NCBI GenBank assembly: GCA_963573305.1
Contig: OY754329.1
Span: 77,710,576 to 77,774,575 of the forward strand
Direction: 5' to 3'
DNA length: 64,000 bases
Source of the DNA: Pyrrhosoma nymphula
Lineage: Eukaryota > Arthropoda > Insecta > Odonata > Coenagrionidae
The translations under genes and the position numbers were made by a program. Positions 1-11,593 of the stretch are shown here, one piece after another. The notes under the pieces were generated by a model, which was not told the origin of the DNA, did no database searches, and worked only from the letters and a program-made list of their open reading frames with translations. The number at the start of each line of letters is the position of its first letter. The first letter of the stretch is position 1.

Positions 1-385
1 TATACCCATTACTAATATTCCCTTATTCGTTTCATATGCACTGCGGTAAATGCAAATACATTTCATTTACAAATATTTGAACTGCAAATAATAATATTTC
101 CCTGGAAGATTACGGAAAAATTAGGCAGCGATATGTAAAACAATGCCGGTTGCATAATCACGATTTTCAGCGGAGCGGATGTCATTCAGGAATGTAATTT
201 TTTTAAATTACGAATAATTGAGGAAAAAAGGGAGAGAAACTTTAAATATTTACAGTCACTCACGAGACAATAACAGATACGATAACTCGAAATATTGAGT
301 TCCGACACCAGGAGCTATATATTTTCATACAGACCCGCATTTAATGAGTTAAGGGGCATAGGGGAAAACAGAATGGCTTTTGAGT

Positions 386-600
386 AGTTAGAGCAATTTT
401 TGCATATGGAAAGATTGGCACGAAATATCTATCATCTCATCTCATTAGCGATATCTTTACACAAAACTGAAAAATACTTCATCAAAACGATTTGGTTTTT
501 TTGGTGATTCAATGCTTTTGTAACACGACACGTATCCTTATGGCACATGACATATTTCTTGATAACTCGATTACATAGAAGGGTTCTTTTGCGTCAAAAA
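386..600 (+). mobile_element. TIR element fragment (GGTRGTTGGAGC family, subtype B)
   Basis: Starts with a terminal motif (GTAGTTAGAGCAATTTTTG) also seen, in variant form, at 5740, 9473 and 44690(-). The interior (ATTAGCGATATCTTTA, then ATTCAATGCTTTTGTAACACG, then TGGCACATGACAT) recurs at 5800-5935 and 9560-9660. No coding capacity is visible, so this is a non-autonomous element or a piece of a larger one. Confidence 0.5.
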
Positions 601-635
601 ACTTTATTAACAACTTCAAAATGCTCAAACTGTTA

Positions 636-750
636 TTCAAATCAACTTTCTAACTTTCTATGGCATTATCTCAATTAATTAGATGAGCTTCTCCGATGGG
701 CTGCAAACAATATCTGTGTATTTCGCTGTACCTTCGTTTGGATTGAAAAT
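636..750 (+). repeat. Dispersed repeat, second copy at 5593-5705
   Basis: Shares a block with 5593-5705 that includes CAACTTTCTAACT, GATGAGCTTCTCCGATG and CTTCGTTTGGATTGAAAAT. In the other locus this block lies before a subtype B TIR element, and here it lies after one, so the two loci differ in order. No function is visible. Confidence 0.6.
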
Positions 751-779
751 ATTAAGTCCGTCATCGTCGTCAGAGTAAA

Positions 780-1210
780 TGAAGGCTAAGGATCAGATTC
801 ACCCTGAAGAAAATGGCAGAATTTGCCCTCAAAACCCGGTGCCACACTATGTTTGATCATTCACAAGACGTGGTATGGTAGCCGGTAATCCATTTGCTGA
901 ACTCGAGAACATCAGGTATTTGCCCATATGAGACATTCTGGCCTTTGGCAAGGCCATAGGGCTCCAAGGGTAAATTTTTGTCAAGATCGATAGCACGATG
1001 GGCCAATATAATAAACAGTACAGTGTCTTAGAGCTCACAGAGAACTCCTTCCAAACCAAATACAATACAGTGGTAGCCGTACTTCACGTTGAGGACGGAA
1101 TTCAGTCCATGGTTGTAGACGTACTTGAAGGTTTCACACGATCATTGAACTTGTACTGGCGAGGAAGTGATCTTCTCATTCAAATAGAATCTCACATATA
1201 ACGTCTCCTA
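780..1210. other. Unassigned coding-like stretch
   Basis: Both strands are open for a while: 998-1201 forward (67 residues, starting MGQYNKQYSVLELTENSF) and 847-1065 reverse (72 residues). The forward frame has a protein-like composition but I recognise no family. It could be a remnant of an unidentified transposon. The following 800 bases (1210-2010) show nothing I can name. Confidence 0.2.
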
Positions 1211-2013
1211 ATGCCGACGACGGCTACATGACACCCAAAACGTCCAAAGACATTTTTTGAGTGTTCTTTTAAAATTATTTTCGTGTGTTGTTAACTATAT
1301 TTATATTTTTTCATCATTCGCGGAGTGCCTTTTTATGGAAAACATTATACTTTAATTGAACTAATATATGGAAGCAGACGACCCAAACAACTGTCGGGAA
1401 ATTTCTATTATTTTGTTAATTACATGTCCAGGGTATCACCAATTGCCGCATGAGCATATGGCGCTGATTTCAGAAATTGAAGAACGCACAGCGACTGTAA
1501 ATGAAATCTTGATAGGTAGACTCAGCCCCACCAAGTTAAGTGCGCTTTAATTGTTTATTGGTTTAACTTTTTGAAGCCGTTCGAATGGTGGCTGAGTGTG
1601 TTACATAGGGATCATCTGATTCAACTGACTCATTCATGACACTGGCGCCGCGGTTGGCAGCTTCAAAAAAGGTATCACGTCGAAGTTTGGAGTCTGCTAT
1701 CCTTAAATTCTAGTATCCATTGGTAGACTACTGGTGGTCGATTATTGGTGGACTACTTGGTCCTACTGGTAGCGGGCAACAAACTAGTATCGCATCAATT
1801 ATGAAATCAAGAAGCTCAGCGACTGTGCTTTTTAGCCTGCATGCATGTTCTGTATCACAAGAAACTGGAAAGCTATCCTACTGGCGAGTATCCTCGATCT
1901 TGTGCTTGATCAAGTATCGACTGAAACGAGCTTAGAGATAAACGGCGGTGATTAACAATATTGCTACCCGGTGGGAAACCAGATATCTCTTCATCATTTT
2001 TACTAAAAGTTTC

Positions 2014-2580
2014 TCATAAGGTTGTAAGAGTGAGATATCATTTCATATAAAATTCAATGAAATTGTCCTCATCATAAGAATAATATCTCATCTTTCCAAA
2101 GAAACGAAAATATCAGCCACTTACCGCACTACTTTTCGATATGTTTTCCAATATATACAAGCCAATTTCCATGAGATACGGTACGGGTATACACTCCAGA
2201 GAGACTTTTTTTAATGAGGAATATCGAACTCATATCTCGTAAGAAGTTTAAGTGTGTTGTTTGTATTAATTCTCAAATATTCTTTTACAATAAAGTAACG
2301 ACTCACCACAGTAATTTTTACTGAATCGCAAATGATCTTCGGTTGTAAAGGCGTTTTCATCGCACGGCGTGAAAAAACATGAGTCAAGTTAATGACTTAT
2401 ACATGCATATTTAGTTAATTACTGAGAATTTCAGTCATATTAAACAATATTTTATCACCATTGATATTACAATATTTAATTCATGCTTCTAATAACTGTT
2501 TATATTAAAAGATAAAATTCGAATATGGTCTATATCGTTACTAGTGAAATATCTCGCTCAAACCACCTTAAAATCTCAAT
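2014..2580 (+). mobile_element. TIR element, large subtype A, full-length copy
   Basis: Begins AAGGTTGTAAGAGTGAGATA and ends with the complementary terminus TATCTCGCTCAAACCACCTT-like sequence near 2578. The interior lacks a coding frame. It aligns throughout with 59165-59735, sharing for example AATATCAGCCACTTA, CTTCGGTTG-AAGGCGTTTTCATCG and TTACAATATTTA-TTCATGCTTCT. A second copy in the opposite orientation follows at 2668-3240. The size (about 565 bp) and short TIRs fit a MITE; the superfamily is not determined. Confidence 0.7.
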
Positions 2581-2667
2581 GGAATACCCAAAAGTCTTTG
2601 CCTCGACCATCGTTCGCAAAAATTATTCCCATTCCCCCTCCCGAGTTGTGGGCAAAGGTGAAAAGGA

Positions 2668-3240
2668 AGGACCTTAAGGTAGTTTGAGCGAGATAGTTCC
2701 CTATTAGTCATAATGGAGACCATATTCGAATTTATTTTTTTATATTTCAGCGTCTGTAAGAAGTATGAAGTAAATATGGTAACATTAATGGCGCAAAATA
2801 TTGTTATATATGACAACAATTCTCAGTAATAAAATAAATATATATATATATACTAAAGTCTCTACATTTACTCATTTTATCTCGCTGTACCGCTAAAAAG
2901 CCTTCAAAACAGCAGGTTTTTTTGTGATTCTGCAAAAGTAATGGTGAGTAATGGATTAATTTTTATAAATAGTTGAGAAAACATACTAACTACACGCCGT
3001 TAGGTTTTTGACGAAATCTAGGTCTTAGAAATTCCTAATTTTTTCAATATTCTCCCTCTGAAGCGCACAGCCAAAATCTGTCCCATGTAAAACAGCTTAA
3101 ATTTTCAGGGAAATTGCTCGAAAAGTAGTTCGGCAGGGACTTAATATTTTGATTTCATTGGAAATATGAGAGTATATTCTTTAAAATGAGGCCAAATTCA
3201 TCAAATTCTAGGTGAAATGAGATTTCGCTCAAACTACCGT
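2668..3240 (-). mobile_element. TIR element, large subtype A, inverted neighbour copy
   Basis: Left end CCTTAAGGTAGTTTGAGCGAG, right end CGCTCAAACTACCG. Read on the minus strand it follows the same order as the copy at 2014-2580: GGCCTCAT, then a middle part, then ACCATATTCGAATTT. Both ends carry the same TIR. About 90 bp separates it from its inverted neighbour. It stops where a C-rich island begins. Confidence 0.65.
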
Positions 3241-3840
3241 AAGAGTGGGCGTGGGTTGGGTTATGTTTTAAGTGCACCCTCGCCTAGCCTTGATCGTCCC
3301 ACGCGCCGGAATCAACCCCCGCTTGTGGTGGCTGGCTGCTGCGGAGGAGGCGACAACCCTTCTTCTGCGAATGTCCCCTGGGCTCCATCCTTTCGCACTC
3401 CAAACCCCACCGCCACCGGAGAGCGGGAAAACCCATTGACTACCCTCGCATCGCTTTCATTATTCCCCGTCCACGCGCTTTCCCCCCTTTCATCTTCTTC
3501 TCACCCACTCCATGTGCCCGCGCTCCGCCCTCGTGGCGTTTTAACTCGATTTCACGCCGTCGCTAATTGGCGACGGTGCGGAGGCTCACGGTAAAGGCTC
3601 TCTCGCTCTCTGCCCTCGCGACAACCCCCCACCCCTTGTCATCACATCACCTCGACATCACCGTCACCTGTCGCCCCCATCCATCGCTCACTTTTTCACT
3701 TATATCGATGCCACACCCCTTTCAACGGTTCGACTACGTCATTCCTCTGCACGTCCTCCCCCTCCCCAACCCCTCCGCCATGGTCGCCAACTTAAAGTTT
3801 TTTTAATTCCATGGCGGTGTCCATAGTCCTGGTGGCAAAG
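3241..3840. other. C- and CpG-rich island
   Basis: An abrupt change from AT-rich TIR-element sequence to C/T-rich, CpG-containing DNA. Frames of up to 125 codons (3217-3594) are low-complexity (Pro/Ser/Leu) and match nothing I know. The right part (3640-3840) is repeated at 4855-5020. Confidence 0.4.
3640..3840 (+). repeat. Local duplication, copy 1 (copy 2 at 4855-5020)
   Basis: Both copies share CCTGTCGCCCCCATCCATCGC, then a GATGCCAC block, TTCGA-TACGTCA, a TGG-GCCAACTT run and GCGGTGTCCA. The copies lie about 1.2 kb apart with an inverted Penelope-type unit and a LINE fragment between them. Non-coding. Confidence 0.7.
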
Positions 3841-3914
3841 TTGAGTGATTGTCGCCTTTAGCAGCTATATTTTAACTGCATTTTTGTAAATGTTGATAAA
3901 CTATTATATTTAGC

Positions 3915-4155
3915 TATCAATGTGAAAGAAAGAATAAACTTCAAATGGTATTAATCCACACTTTTATCAACAATACCGACCCAGGTTTCAACGGATAACC
4001 GTCATTTTCAAGGTAACCTTGACTTCAAATAGCATTAATCCACACTTTTATTCACAATACCGAGTCGGTATTGAGAATAAAAGTGTTAATTAATACTATC
4101 TGAAGTTTCTTCTTTCTTTCATAATGAAAGAGTTCCACAAAGTTAAGCCTGAAAC
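3915..4155. mobile_element. Penelope-type terminal unit, inverted arrangement
   Basis: The minus strand at 3978-4014 carries the hammerhead-like core (stem GACGG/CCGTT, then GAAAC, CTGG, GTC). The ACTTCAAAT-GGATTAATACT-type tail follows. A second partial minus unit (4021-4066) meets a plus unit (4067-4151) at a palindromic centre near 4066. The plus arm ends with the family terminus TTCCACAAAGTTAAGCCTGA. The same unit occurs at 40.45, 46.4 and 54.5 kb. The assignment to Penelope-like elements is an inference from the 54.5-kb locus. Confidence 0.6.
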
Positions 4156-4159
4156 TATT

Positions 4160-4620
4160 TGTTTAGTTATCATTGGTTATTCAATCCAAAGATTGGTTGA
4201 CTTCAGTCCTCCGTCCCTCCCTATCTAGTGCTAGTTCTCTTATTATCTGATAGTTCTTCTTATGTACCTTCTTAATTCTTTCGATGTATTTATCCCTTGG
4301 CCTTCCTAGTGAAACTTTTCCCTCTACTTTTCCTTCAATTACTTATATTTTTCACATACCCATTGTGCTTCTGGGTGTGTCCAATCCACCAGGTCCATCT
4401 TTACTCAAGAGTGATCCGTACAGTCTGATTATTTTCTACTCTTCTGTTAAATTCTTAATTTCTTATTTTATCCGTCCATTTGATCTTCAGAATCCTCCTC
4501 CTACACCAGGTTTCGAAAGCTTCTAATCGTTTTTGTTCCACTTTTCCAATGGCCCATTCTTCCGATCCATAAAATTCCACGCTCCACACGAATGTTCCCT
4601 GTTCGAAATACAAATAAATA
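4160..4620 (-). pseudogene. LINE reverse transcriptase C-terminal fragment
   Basis: Copies at 28370-28790 and 41905-42400 share the sequence. On the minus strand these read, with frameshifts, as an RT C-terminus of the endonuclease-RT type: a SETWTIG-like segment, a WIGHTLRHNG-like segment, the RGRPRDKYIGQ-type basic stretch and a final REGWRAAVNQS-like end. This copy is the most decayed. The GATTGGTTGACT / CCTATCTAGTGCTAGTT part marks the 3' terminus. Confidence 0.6.
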
Positions 4621-4854
4621 TGCACTCCATTTTAATGATTCATGCCACCATGTTTCGCTACCGCAAAAGCTCTATTGTCAGTGGTCATCGGGTAGGTGAA
4701 GATTTTAGAGTACTGGCTTCTTTCTCGAAGGACCTGGGTTTCGAAGCCCGGCAGTTTTGGAGAATTTTATCAACGGAATCTTTATTCCTACCAGGGCGCC
4801 ATGTTGAGAGAGCACTCAACGTTCAGTACTCTTCTATGAAGTGCGGCACCCACT

Positions 4855-5020
4855 TATCATGTCATCGCCTGTCGCCCCCATCCATCGCATCTTTATTATA
4901 TTGATGCCACGCCCATTTTAGCTGTTCGATTACGTCACTCGTGCACCACCCCATCCCCTCTTTCCTAAAGACTAGGGTGGCCAACTTTAAAAGTTTTGGC
5001 TCCCTGCGGTGTCCACGGTG
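4855..5020 (+). repeat. Local duplication, copy 2 (copy 1 at 3640-3840)
   Basis: Matches 3640-3840 (CCTGTCGCCCCCATCCATCGC, GATGCCACGCCC, TTCGATTACGTCA, GGTGGCCAACTTTAAA, GCGGTGTCCA) with indels. No gene is visible between 4620 and 4855 or between 5020 and 5590. The latter contains an isolated GCGAAACGTTGGTTGC (5350-5366) without the rest of a hammerhead core. Confidence 0.65.
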
Positions 5021-5592
5021 AACACATTGGAGGTTTCGTTTGATCATCCTGCTTTTGAAGCGTGAGCGTGACATTTGTGACACACGTGCAATGTTTTTTC
5101 ATCAGTTATGTAGCATTAACAGACTCTTACAATCGCATTCACAGATTTTATTGAACTAGGATAAAGAAGATCTTACTTAGCCCTGGTCTTAAGTAAACAT
5201 TCCAAGGGGGCTAAATAAAAGTTTTATTCGGCTTTACATTAAATTTGAAGTTTCAACATTAACTCAGAAATATAAAACTTTAATACCTCAGAACTTATTC
5301 TGCCGGTAATAATGGCATTCGTTGACGGAACAGTGAATGATCGATTGCAGTGGTAGCGAAACGTTGGTTGCAGTTGGGCAGAAAATACTTTTCACTGGAA
5401 GATACAATTTACCCATGGTCTATAAAGGTTTTTAAGCAATTTGTTAAGAGAGAGAACATTTAAGAAGCTTGCAAATTACCTCTCAACTGGTTCTACACGG
5501 GGGAGTAATATATATTATCCGCGATTCACCACCACTGTTCCCAAGGTCGCAAACCTTCATTGCCAACATCGGAATAATCAACCTTCACTCAC

Positions 5593-5705
5593 GTCAACTT
5601 TCTAACTATCTATGGCCTTATCTTAATTGTTTGGATGAGCTTCTCCGATGTGTTTGGAACAAGATCAGCGTATTTTGATGCAACTTCGTTTGGATTGAAA
5701 ATTTT
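5593..5705 (+). repeat. Dispersed repeat, second copy of 636-750
   Basis: Same block as 636-750. It is followed 30 bp later by a TIR element of subtype B, and the order of the two blocks is swapped relative to the 0.4-0.75 kb locus. Confidence 0.6.
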
Positions 5706-5737
5706 GTCGTGAAACGCACTGATCACACTTTCCTGCT

Positions 5738-5960
5738 CTCTTAAGGTGATTGGAGTGACGTTTGTTTATGTAAATATTTGCGTGAAAATTTCCATGCATG
5801 TTCTCATTAGTGATATCTGTAGATAAAAGTGAAATAAACTGCATCATACCCATTTTTTTTTTTTGGCAATTCAATGCTATTTTAACACGAAGACTAATGG
5901 CACATGACATGTATTTTGTAATAATTCGATTACATATTTCTTCTAAGCGCGGAATAATAC
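5738..5960 (+). mobile_element. TIR element, subtype B
   Basis: Starts TTAAGGTGATTGGAGTGACG, matching the TIR seen in at least ten other places in the window. The interior matches 430-580 and 9560-9700 (ATTAGTGATATCTGTAGATA, AATTCAATGCTATTTTAACACG, TGGCACATGACATG, CGATTACAT). Non-coding. Confidence 0.55.
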
Positions 5961-6259
5961 ATTTATTATTATAGTTGTTGATAACAAAAAGATGTCACGC
6001 TGAGTCTCATATTCGAAAAAATTACATATTTTTATATAATTTCGTCTACTTTTCGTATACCGCGCAGAAAACTCTTTAAGTCTTTATTCTAGCATGCTTT
6101 AAATTAAAAAAAATTGGAAATTTTTAAAAAGCTTATTCTTGTATCATTTCCATTAATACCTGTGTGGTGAACACCAACGTATAAACATATGGACTTATTT
6201 GAAATGTGGACCAAGAATTTTCTTCGACTTAGTCACAAAAATTATTAAACTGTGCAGTC

Positions 6260-6450
6260 AATGACCGCTCCTGCGACCATAGTGCACGATTTCTTGCTTT
6301 AATGTCTCCATAATATCCTTCTCTTCAGTGTCACTTCAGCCAAATTTACTCAAGGGTTTCTCGGCCTACCCATTTCTCTCACACCATTCATTCCTCTATC
6401 GTAAATCTCTTTCGTTGTTCAAGTACGCTCCTTTCATATTACGAAGCAGC
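6260..6450 (-). pseudogene. LINE RT C-terminal fragment, RSVLRWFGH type, short
   Basis: The minus strand resembles the basic C-terminal segment of the elements at 8725-9065 and 27640-28365 (VNGVRGKGRPRK-like peptide), here degraded. The rest of 5960-8090 is AT-rich and shows nothing I can assign. Confidence 0.4.
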
Positions 6451-8089
6451 CGGGCTGATAAAACGACAATATGAATACAGGTTAACCGGTATTACAAATT
6501 TCCTTGGGCCTAGTCAGAGAAAGTCTTGAATTCAGCCATAAGTGTCTTAGTGTGAAAATAAGTGTCTAATTGAAGAAGATTTTATCCTATACCTACTATG
6601 AAGCGAGCAAGAACTGCATGTATGTATGTGCTATGTAAAGATTTTGTGGAAAACTGTTCATCCGTTTTATCCGAATGTTTAAGGGTTTTGCAATATGAGG
6701 AATCGATCGGCATAGACCCCATATCCGCGAAAATTTTGTTATATGCCGAAATGAAAGGCAAAAATTCATATTAAATATTTTAAAAATTGTATTTAATAAT
6801 ATAAATTTCCATTTCGTTTACTCCGAAACCTCCAGTAATTTATTCTCCGTTTTCTTTCGTTTTTCAACTACTCTGGACTTCAGTTCCACTTCATAATCAT
6901 AACCTTAGATATATTATATGAGGTCAAGTAGTTAGATCCATGGATGGTCCTTCCGATGATTTCTCCGTCTATTGGGAGCTTTACTCAACATGAATTTCAT
7001 TGGGCTATCCCAGCAAAAACTCTTACATATTATATGCCATTCGATTCCATCTAATTTTCTTTTGGAAGAACTGCACTTGACTCATTATCCTCAGAATTTC
7101 CAAGTTGAACAATAACTGGGCAATTAAAACTTCCCTGAGTACAATTATTGGCACAGAGCAACCATTTTTTATTGCAAAAAGTCCACCTATGCTAGTGTTT
7201 TTTCTGACCTATCAGCTGGATGAAAAATTCTCGAAATATTTCGGATTAGTTTTGAGCGTTGATTGAACGATTTATACCATATTATATGTTTCTTTTTAAG
7301 TTTTTAATGCCTTCAAAAATGCAAAAAAAACTCTCTCTGCCTTGACTTCTCTTTCCATCCCTGTGAATTTGTGGCAGTCGTTAGATTTTCAGTTAATTTA
7401 ATTTGTAGAAAACATTATACATGTGTCTTTGGCATTAAACTAGTTCTTATTAGAAATTTGAGTTGAAGGATTGTATAAGGTAGCCAGTAATATGTAAATG
7501 TTTTATACAATTTTTAATCCTTCGGGAAAAATGTAAAGAGTACAAATGAAATAATAGGATGAAAATCGGATCTGAAGAAAGTTGTGCAAGGAGATAGGGG
7601 TTTTTGACAGTTTGTTAAAGGCTGTTTTTTCATAATAAAAACCAATCTCGACCAGTAGATCGCCTGTAATAATAATCATCTTCTCATCTTGATCTTGCAC
7701 AGCTTCTCATATATAATATAAATATAATGTGGGTAAGCGCAGGTCACTGATTGCCATTTCCCCACGCGCTAAGTAACAAAGATACACGATATGCATACAC
7801 AGGAAAGACTACCGCATATTGCCTTAAATAGCTAAATAATATAATTATTTTTTGAACTAAACAATACACTATACAAGTTCACAAAATAACTTATAATGAC
7901 CTTTATTAAAAGCTATTTGAGTGGACTAGCACTCGGGCTGAGGTCAGGTTTATTGTTGCACATTAAGTGCGAAACATTCATTGAAAATAAGATCTTAGCG
8001 CCAAAAAAACTTGTATTATACAACTGTGACGGTGCCTTAAGTTTCTCACAATAGTGGTACACGGCGAATCAGTTAACTAGACTGCCAAG

Positions 8090-8200
8090 GAGCGCTATGC
8101 ACCATCAATTGTCACCCTGAAACTCGCATGATCTGAATTTCTCGAGTAGTCTTAGCCTAGCGTGCTGCCTTCGTGTCTTAGAGCGACTATTTTTTTTAGC
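8090..8200 (-). pseudogene. CR1/Jockey-type RT fragment, C-terminal RRLQTRLRLLEKF block
   Basis: The minus strand reads KTRRQHARLRLLEKF, the same conserved block as in the elements at 39.4 kb and 63.3 kb (RRLKTRLNLLCKF). Only about 30 codons remain, bordered by a GC-rich island from 8280. Confidence 0.5.
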
Positions 8201-8279
8201 AAGACCCAGAATTCATACCCAACTCTTAAAATCTTGAGAGTTTCCGAAACGCATGTGATCCCAACCTGTTGGATGAATA

Positions 8280-8660
8280 CTTGATCCGACTGAGTAGGAG
8301 AGAAAGAGAGAGGATGGGCTCTTCTCACGGGTTGTGGGGATGAGAGGATGAGAGAAGGGTGTCGCCATTGTTGTGGGAGGTGTCGCCTTTGTCGTGGGAG
8401 GTGTCGCGCGTGGATCCACAAAAGGGCTTTTTGACGCCGAGGGGATCTCTATTTCGCGGACGGCGGTGGAGATGGTGGTCTCTCTTCAGTCGAGGTGCGT
8501 CCTCGGAAGCGGAGAAGGTCCCGAAGCGTAGCCGGGGGCTCGGGGGGAAGGAGTCTTCTTGCTCCCCCACGGCACCCGACACCACCGCTCCCTGCTGCTT
8601 CCAACTAGTGACGTCTCTGTTTTTGCAAGTGACGTGCACGGCCATAGGGTAGAACCTTAG
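8280..8660. other. GC-rich CpG island
   Basis: CpG-rich, with several overlapping low-complexity frames on both strands (for example 8359-8652 forward and 8325-8645 reverse). Overlapping open frames on both strands follow from GC content, so I do not call a gene. Contains a short direct repeat of GTGTCGCC-TTGT-GTGGGAG (8359-8402). Confidence 0.4.
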
Positions 8661-8724
8661 CTATCTACAATACAGTTGTTTTAAACTCATTCCAATCACG
8701 TCATTCCCTTTCGGGGTTGGCAAA

Positions 8725-9065
8725 GTAATAGAATTTAGTTATTGCCGTTAGACCTAGAAAACTGGCTCCCTTTTAATAATTTTATCCATAATGCCCTATC
8801 ATTACAAACTACTTTCACTTCTCTTACACTCATTCATTACTTCATACACGCTCTCTTGTTCTTTAGACTCCCAATATTCCTCCTCTTTAGATACTCTACT
8901 GACGCATCCATCCATGGCTTTCGAGGTCTACCTCTTCCTCTTACACCATTCACTCTACTAACATATATCTGCTTCGTCATTTGAATCTCTTCCATTCTCT
9001 CGGCAAACGAAATACACTCCATTCATATACGTCCATTCGCAGAGCATCCAAGTTTCATATAGGTA
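8725..9065 (-). pseudogene. LINE reverse transcriptase C-terminus (RSVLRWFGH type)
   Basis: The minus strand 9022-8837 encodes 61 residues containing FAERMEEIQMTKQIYVSRV and VNGVRGRGRPRKPWMD, the C-terminal zinc-ribbon/basic tail typical of insect endonuclease-reverse transcriptases of RTE/CR1-like type. It is followed at lower coordinates by a CNDRALW-like end in a shifted frame. The catalytic palm is absent. Other copies: 6260, 25110, 27640 and 55500, all on the same strand. Confidence 0.65.
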
Positions 9066-9469
9066 CGTCCATTTCTGGAGCATTCAGTGGTTGTTCAAAT
9101 AGTAAATCACGTCTGAGATGAGTACACCAGTGGATATAACTTATATGAAATGAAGAGGAGGAATTTTAGTTAAATGCATGAAAAATAGCTGTTAATACCG
9201 TACTAATATCCGTTAGCGTGATGTTATCTCTGCTAATCGCACGTATCCACTATTTATTAGCCATTTTGGGAAGACGCAAAGATGAAACTAATGGTCCGAA
9301 TTTATAATTTCCTGTAAAACCAGGAACAGCACTTGTTAATGGTATTTTCACGGGGTGGATTCCATTCGATTGTGAGAAGGATGGCCAGCAAAACCTCTGC
9401 GATATGTTGGGACCATGGAGTCTATATTATAAACTCCATGGTTGAGACACCACAGCTTTCGTCAAATTT

Positions 9470-9720
9470 TTGATTGAGGTGGCTTGAGCGATTTTGGTCC
9501 AAGTACCGATTTTCGTGTAACTTTGCATACTTATTCCTATGAATAATGTCATTGGGTTAACGAAAACAAATTGAAATTTACCGAATTGTTTTTTTTTTGG
9601 AAATTCAATGCTATTGTAACACGTAGTATTATGGCACTTGAGATGCATTTCGCAATCGTTCGATCACATATGTATTCTTCTAAACGTGAGAGAATGCATT
9701 TTTGAGGTTTGTTTACGAGG
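9470..9720 (+). mobile_element. TIR element, subtype B
   Basis: Begins TTGAGGTGGCTTGAGCGATT. The interior matches 430-600 and 5780-5960 (AATTCAATGCTATTGTAACACG, TGGCACTTGAGATG, CGATCACATATGTATTCTTC). Non-coding. Confidence 0.5.
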
Positions 9721-9779
9721 CAAGTCCTTCCTCCAAGATACAATTCAGCTTCTTATTTTAAAAATACCCTTAACAGCGC

Positions 9780-10300
9780 TGTTATGACACCACATTCCTC
9801 TCAAGGACCTTGAAGTCCGACCGACTGGGAGCAGATTCGCCCAGTGTGGCCCCATTAGCCTCTTAGACAGTCATCCGTTCCCGTTTCGGCCCGAATTCCC
9901 TTTTTTTTCATCGCAAGCCAACCCTTCCATCCCTTGACTTCGCTCAGTTCACATAGCATTCGCCTTTTCCAGAGAGTCCCCTGTTGAGGCTTTTCCTCCC
10001 CTGCACTGCAGCCTTCTCTCTCCTCATCCCTCCACCTTTCTTCTTTTCGAAAGAGCAAGCCCTGGTTCCTGTTCCGGGGTTCGGGTCAACTGATTGATGT
10101 CCTCAGTGAGGAAAGGGGGGATGAGGCCCGCATCTGTCCCCTCCCCTGAGACGCTTGAGATCCCCGCCGCGGGGGCAAGGCAAGAATGGAGAGGACTATC
10201 CGGAAATGGGGCCAGAACTGAGGGGTAGGGATTCTGGAGATGACGTAGGGGGACTGAGGGCTCTACCATCTGCAGAATAATTCGCAAGCCACCTCAAAGG
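9780..10300. other. GC-rich island
   Basis: GC-rich stretch with open frames on both strands (such as 10024-10287 reverse) that resemble no family. It ends at an AGCCACCTCAAAGG sequence that faintly resembles the TIR of the dispersed element family. Confidence 0.35.
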
Positions 10301-10430
10301 TGTGTGACAAGGGTTGGGTTTTCACCAATAGACACTGCAATGGTTCCCTAATCTACATGAGATAGGGAGGTCAATCGAATTTCACATCTTTCTCAGCTGA
10401 GCTCAAGCTTCTTTTCAGAGTAATCCATAA

Positions 10431-10535
10431 GACGAGGACGAGTATTCCGAAGACGAGGTCAGCGTAGATCGGAACACATTATTGCACGTGAGCGAAGATG
10501 AATGGAATGATGCGGGTTGGCGAAATGTTCGGTAG
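10431..10535 (+). other. Short acidic reading frame, unassigned
   Basis: A frame of 34 codons reads DEDEYSEDEVSV, then RNTLLHVSEDEWNDAGWRNV, and stops at 10533. Such acidic segments occur in transposase N-termini (for example PiggyBac), but there is no supporting domain nearby. The next 760 bases (10560-11320) show nothing I recognise. Confidence 0.25.
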
Positions 10536-11324
10536 GATGGCACTCCTGAGCTTCACAATAGTCACGGTCGAATGCTTTGTGTTTATTTCTTGAATTCGTT
10601 CAAAATGCTTTTTAAGAAAATTTAAGTTTTTGCCACGCAGTAATTAAAAACTTTGCATTACCCATGTTCGAAGCCCTCAAAGTCACCACAAAAACGACGG
10701 CTTTGGCTGCGATTATCGAAGTTCTTTTGTTGTTTAACGCACGTCAACTCTGCCCCCGATTTGTTTTGAAGTGCGCTCCCTAGTGCGCAGGATCCAAAAC
10801 GAATGGAATGCATCTGCGCTCTTGTGTTGCGAAATGAACAGCACACTAGAGCGAATGAAAAAACACACTATTGTTCCCACTTCCGTTTTTACAGGTATTC
10901 AAACGAGATAGGCTAAATTCCAATAACGAATTAAAAACATGTGCTTCGAACATCGGTGATATAAGTAAAAAGGACTTAGCGGACATTTTACTGGTATTAT
11001 TGTGGAGGGCGGCTAATGTTTCTCCTTATCGAAATTAGACTTTCAGGTTTCTTTCAAATCTTTGGTTTCCCACTTTTTCTTCTGCTAATCTAAATGTCTT
11101 TGCATTTGTTTGCTGGGGAGAAACTGCGAGAAAGATACCGAACTAACGTTTGCAGCTTAAATCACGACGTTTTTACAAAGGACGTTTAACATCCTAATTG
11201 GTGACACATGCCACTATAAAGAACTTAGAAGAGGAACACTATCAGATTAAAACACATTGGCGGTAAGAGTACCATTTTTAACGGTGAATTTCGACCATGA
11301 AAAAAAAGGCTTGATCTGTTGGCT

Positions 11325-11395
11325 TCAAATAACCTTAGCCTAGCGTATACACTCCCGGGTCTCTGGCGGCTCCCAACCCACTATCCGCGCCAAAA
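11325..11395 (-). pseudogene. CR1/Jockey-type RT micro-fragment
   Basis: The minus strand reads LGWEPPETRE, corresponding to the LGWESLSDRR block of the 63.3-kb element. It may continue the minus-strand fragment at 12110-12440, with about 700 bp of inserted sequence between them, including the hairpin at 11594-11814. Confidence 0.4.
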
Positions 11396-11593
11396 TATTG
11401 GACGGTTCATTGGATTTGTATGATACGCACATCATAATTTAGATAGGTTTGTTATATATTCAATCTAAATGATGAATGATTAAAAAAAAAGCAAATTTTG
11501 AACCTGTTTTTGGCGATAGAGACAAAAAAGATGTTTTTAGAAACGCTACGGCGCCGTGCGTAATTTTGACGCCTAACAACTGTAAAGTAGAGC

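Noticed and set aside
3217..3594. 125-codon frame as a host exon
   Set aside because: Pro/Ser/Arg-rich low complexity, starts inside a TIR element terminus, and part of the adjacent sequence is a local duplication.
5345..5370. Possible hammerhead motif (GCGAAACGTTGGTTGC)
   Set aside because: The 3' half fits but no CUGANGA-like half or pairing stem II is found upstream.
8325..8652. 106- and 97-codon frames on opposite strands
   Set aside because: Same reason: a GC-rich island with overlapping antisense frames and no recognisable domain.
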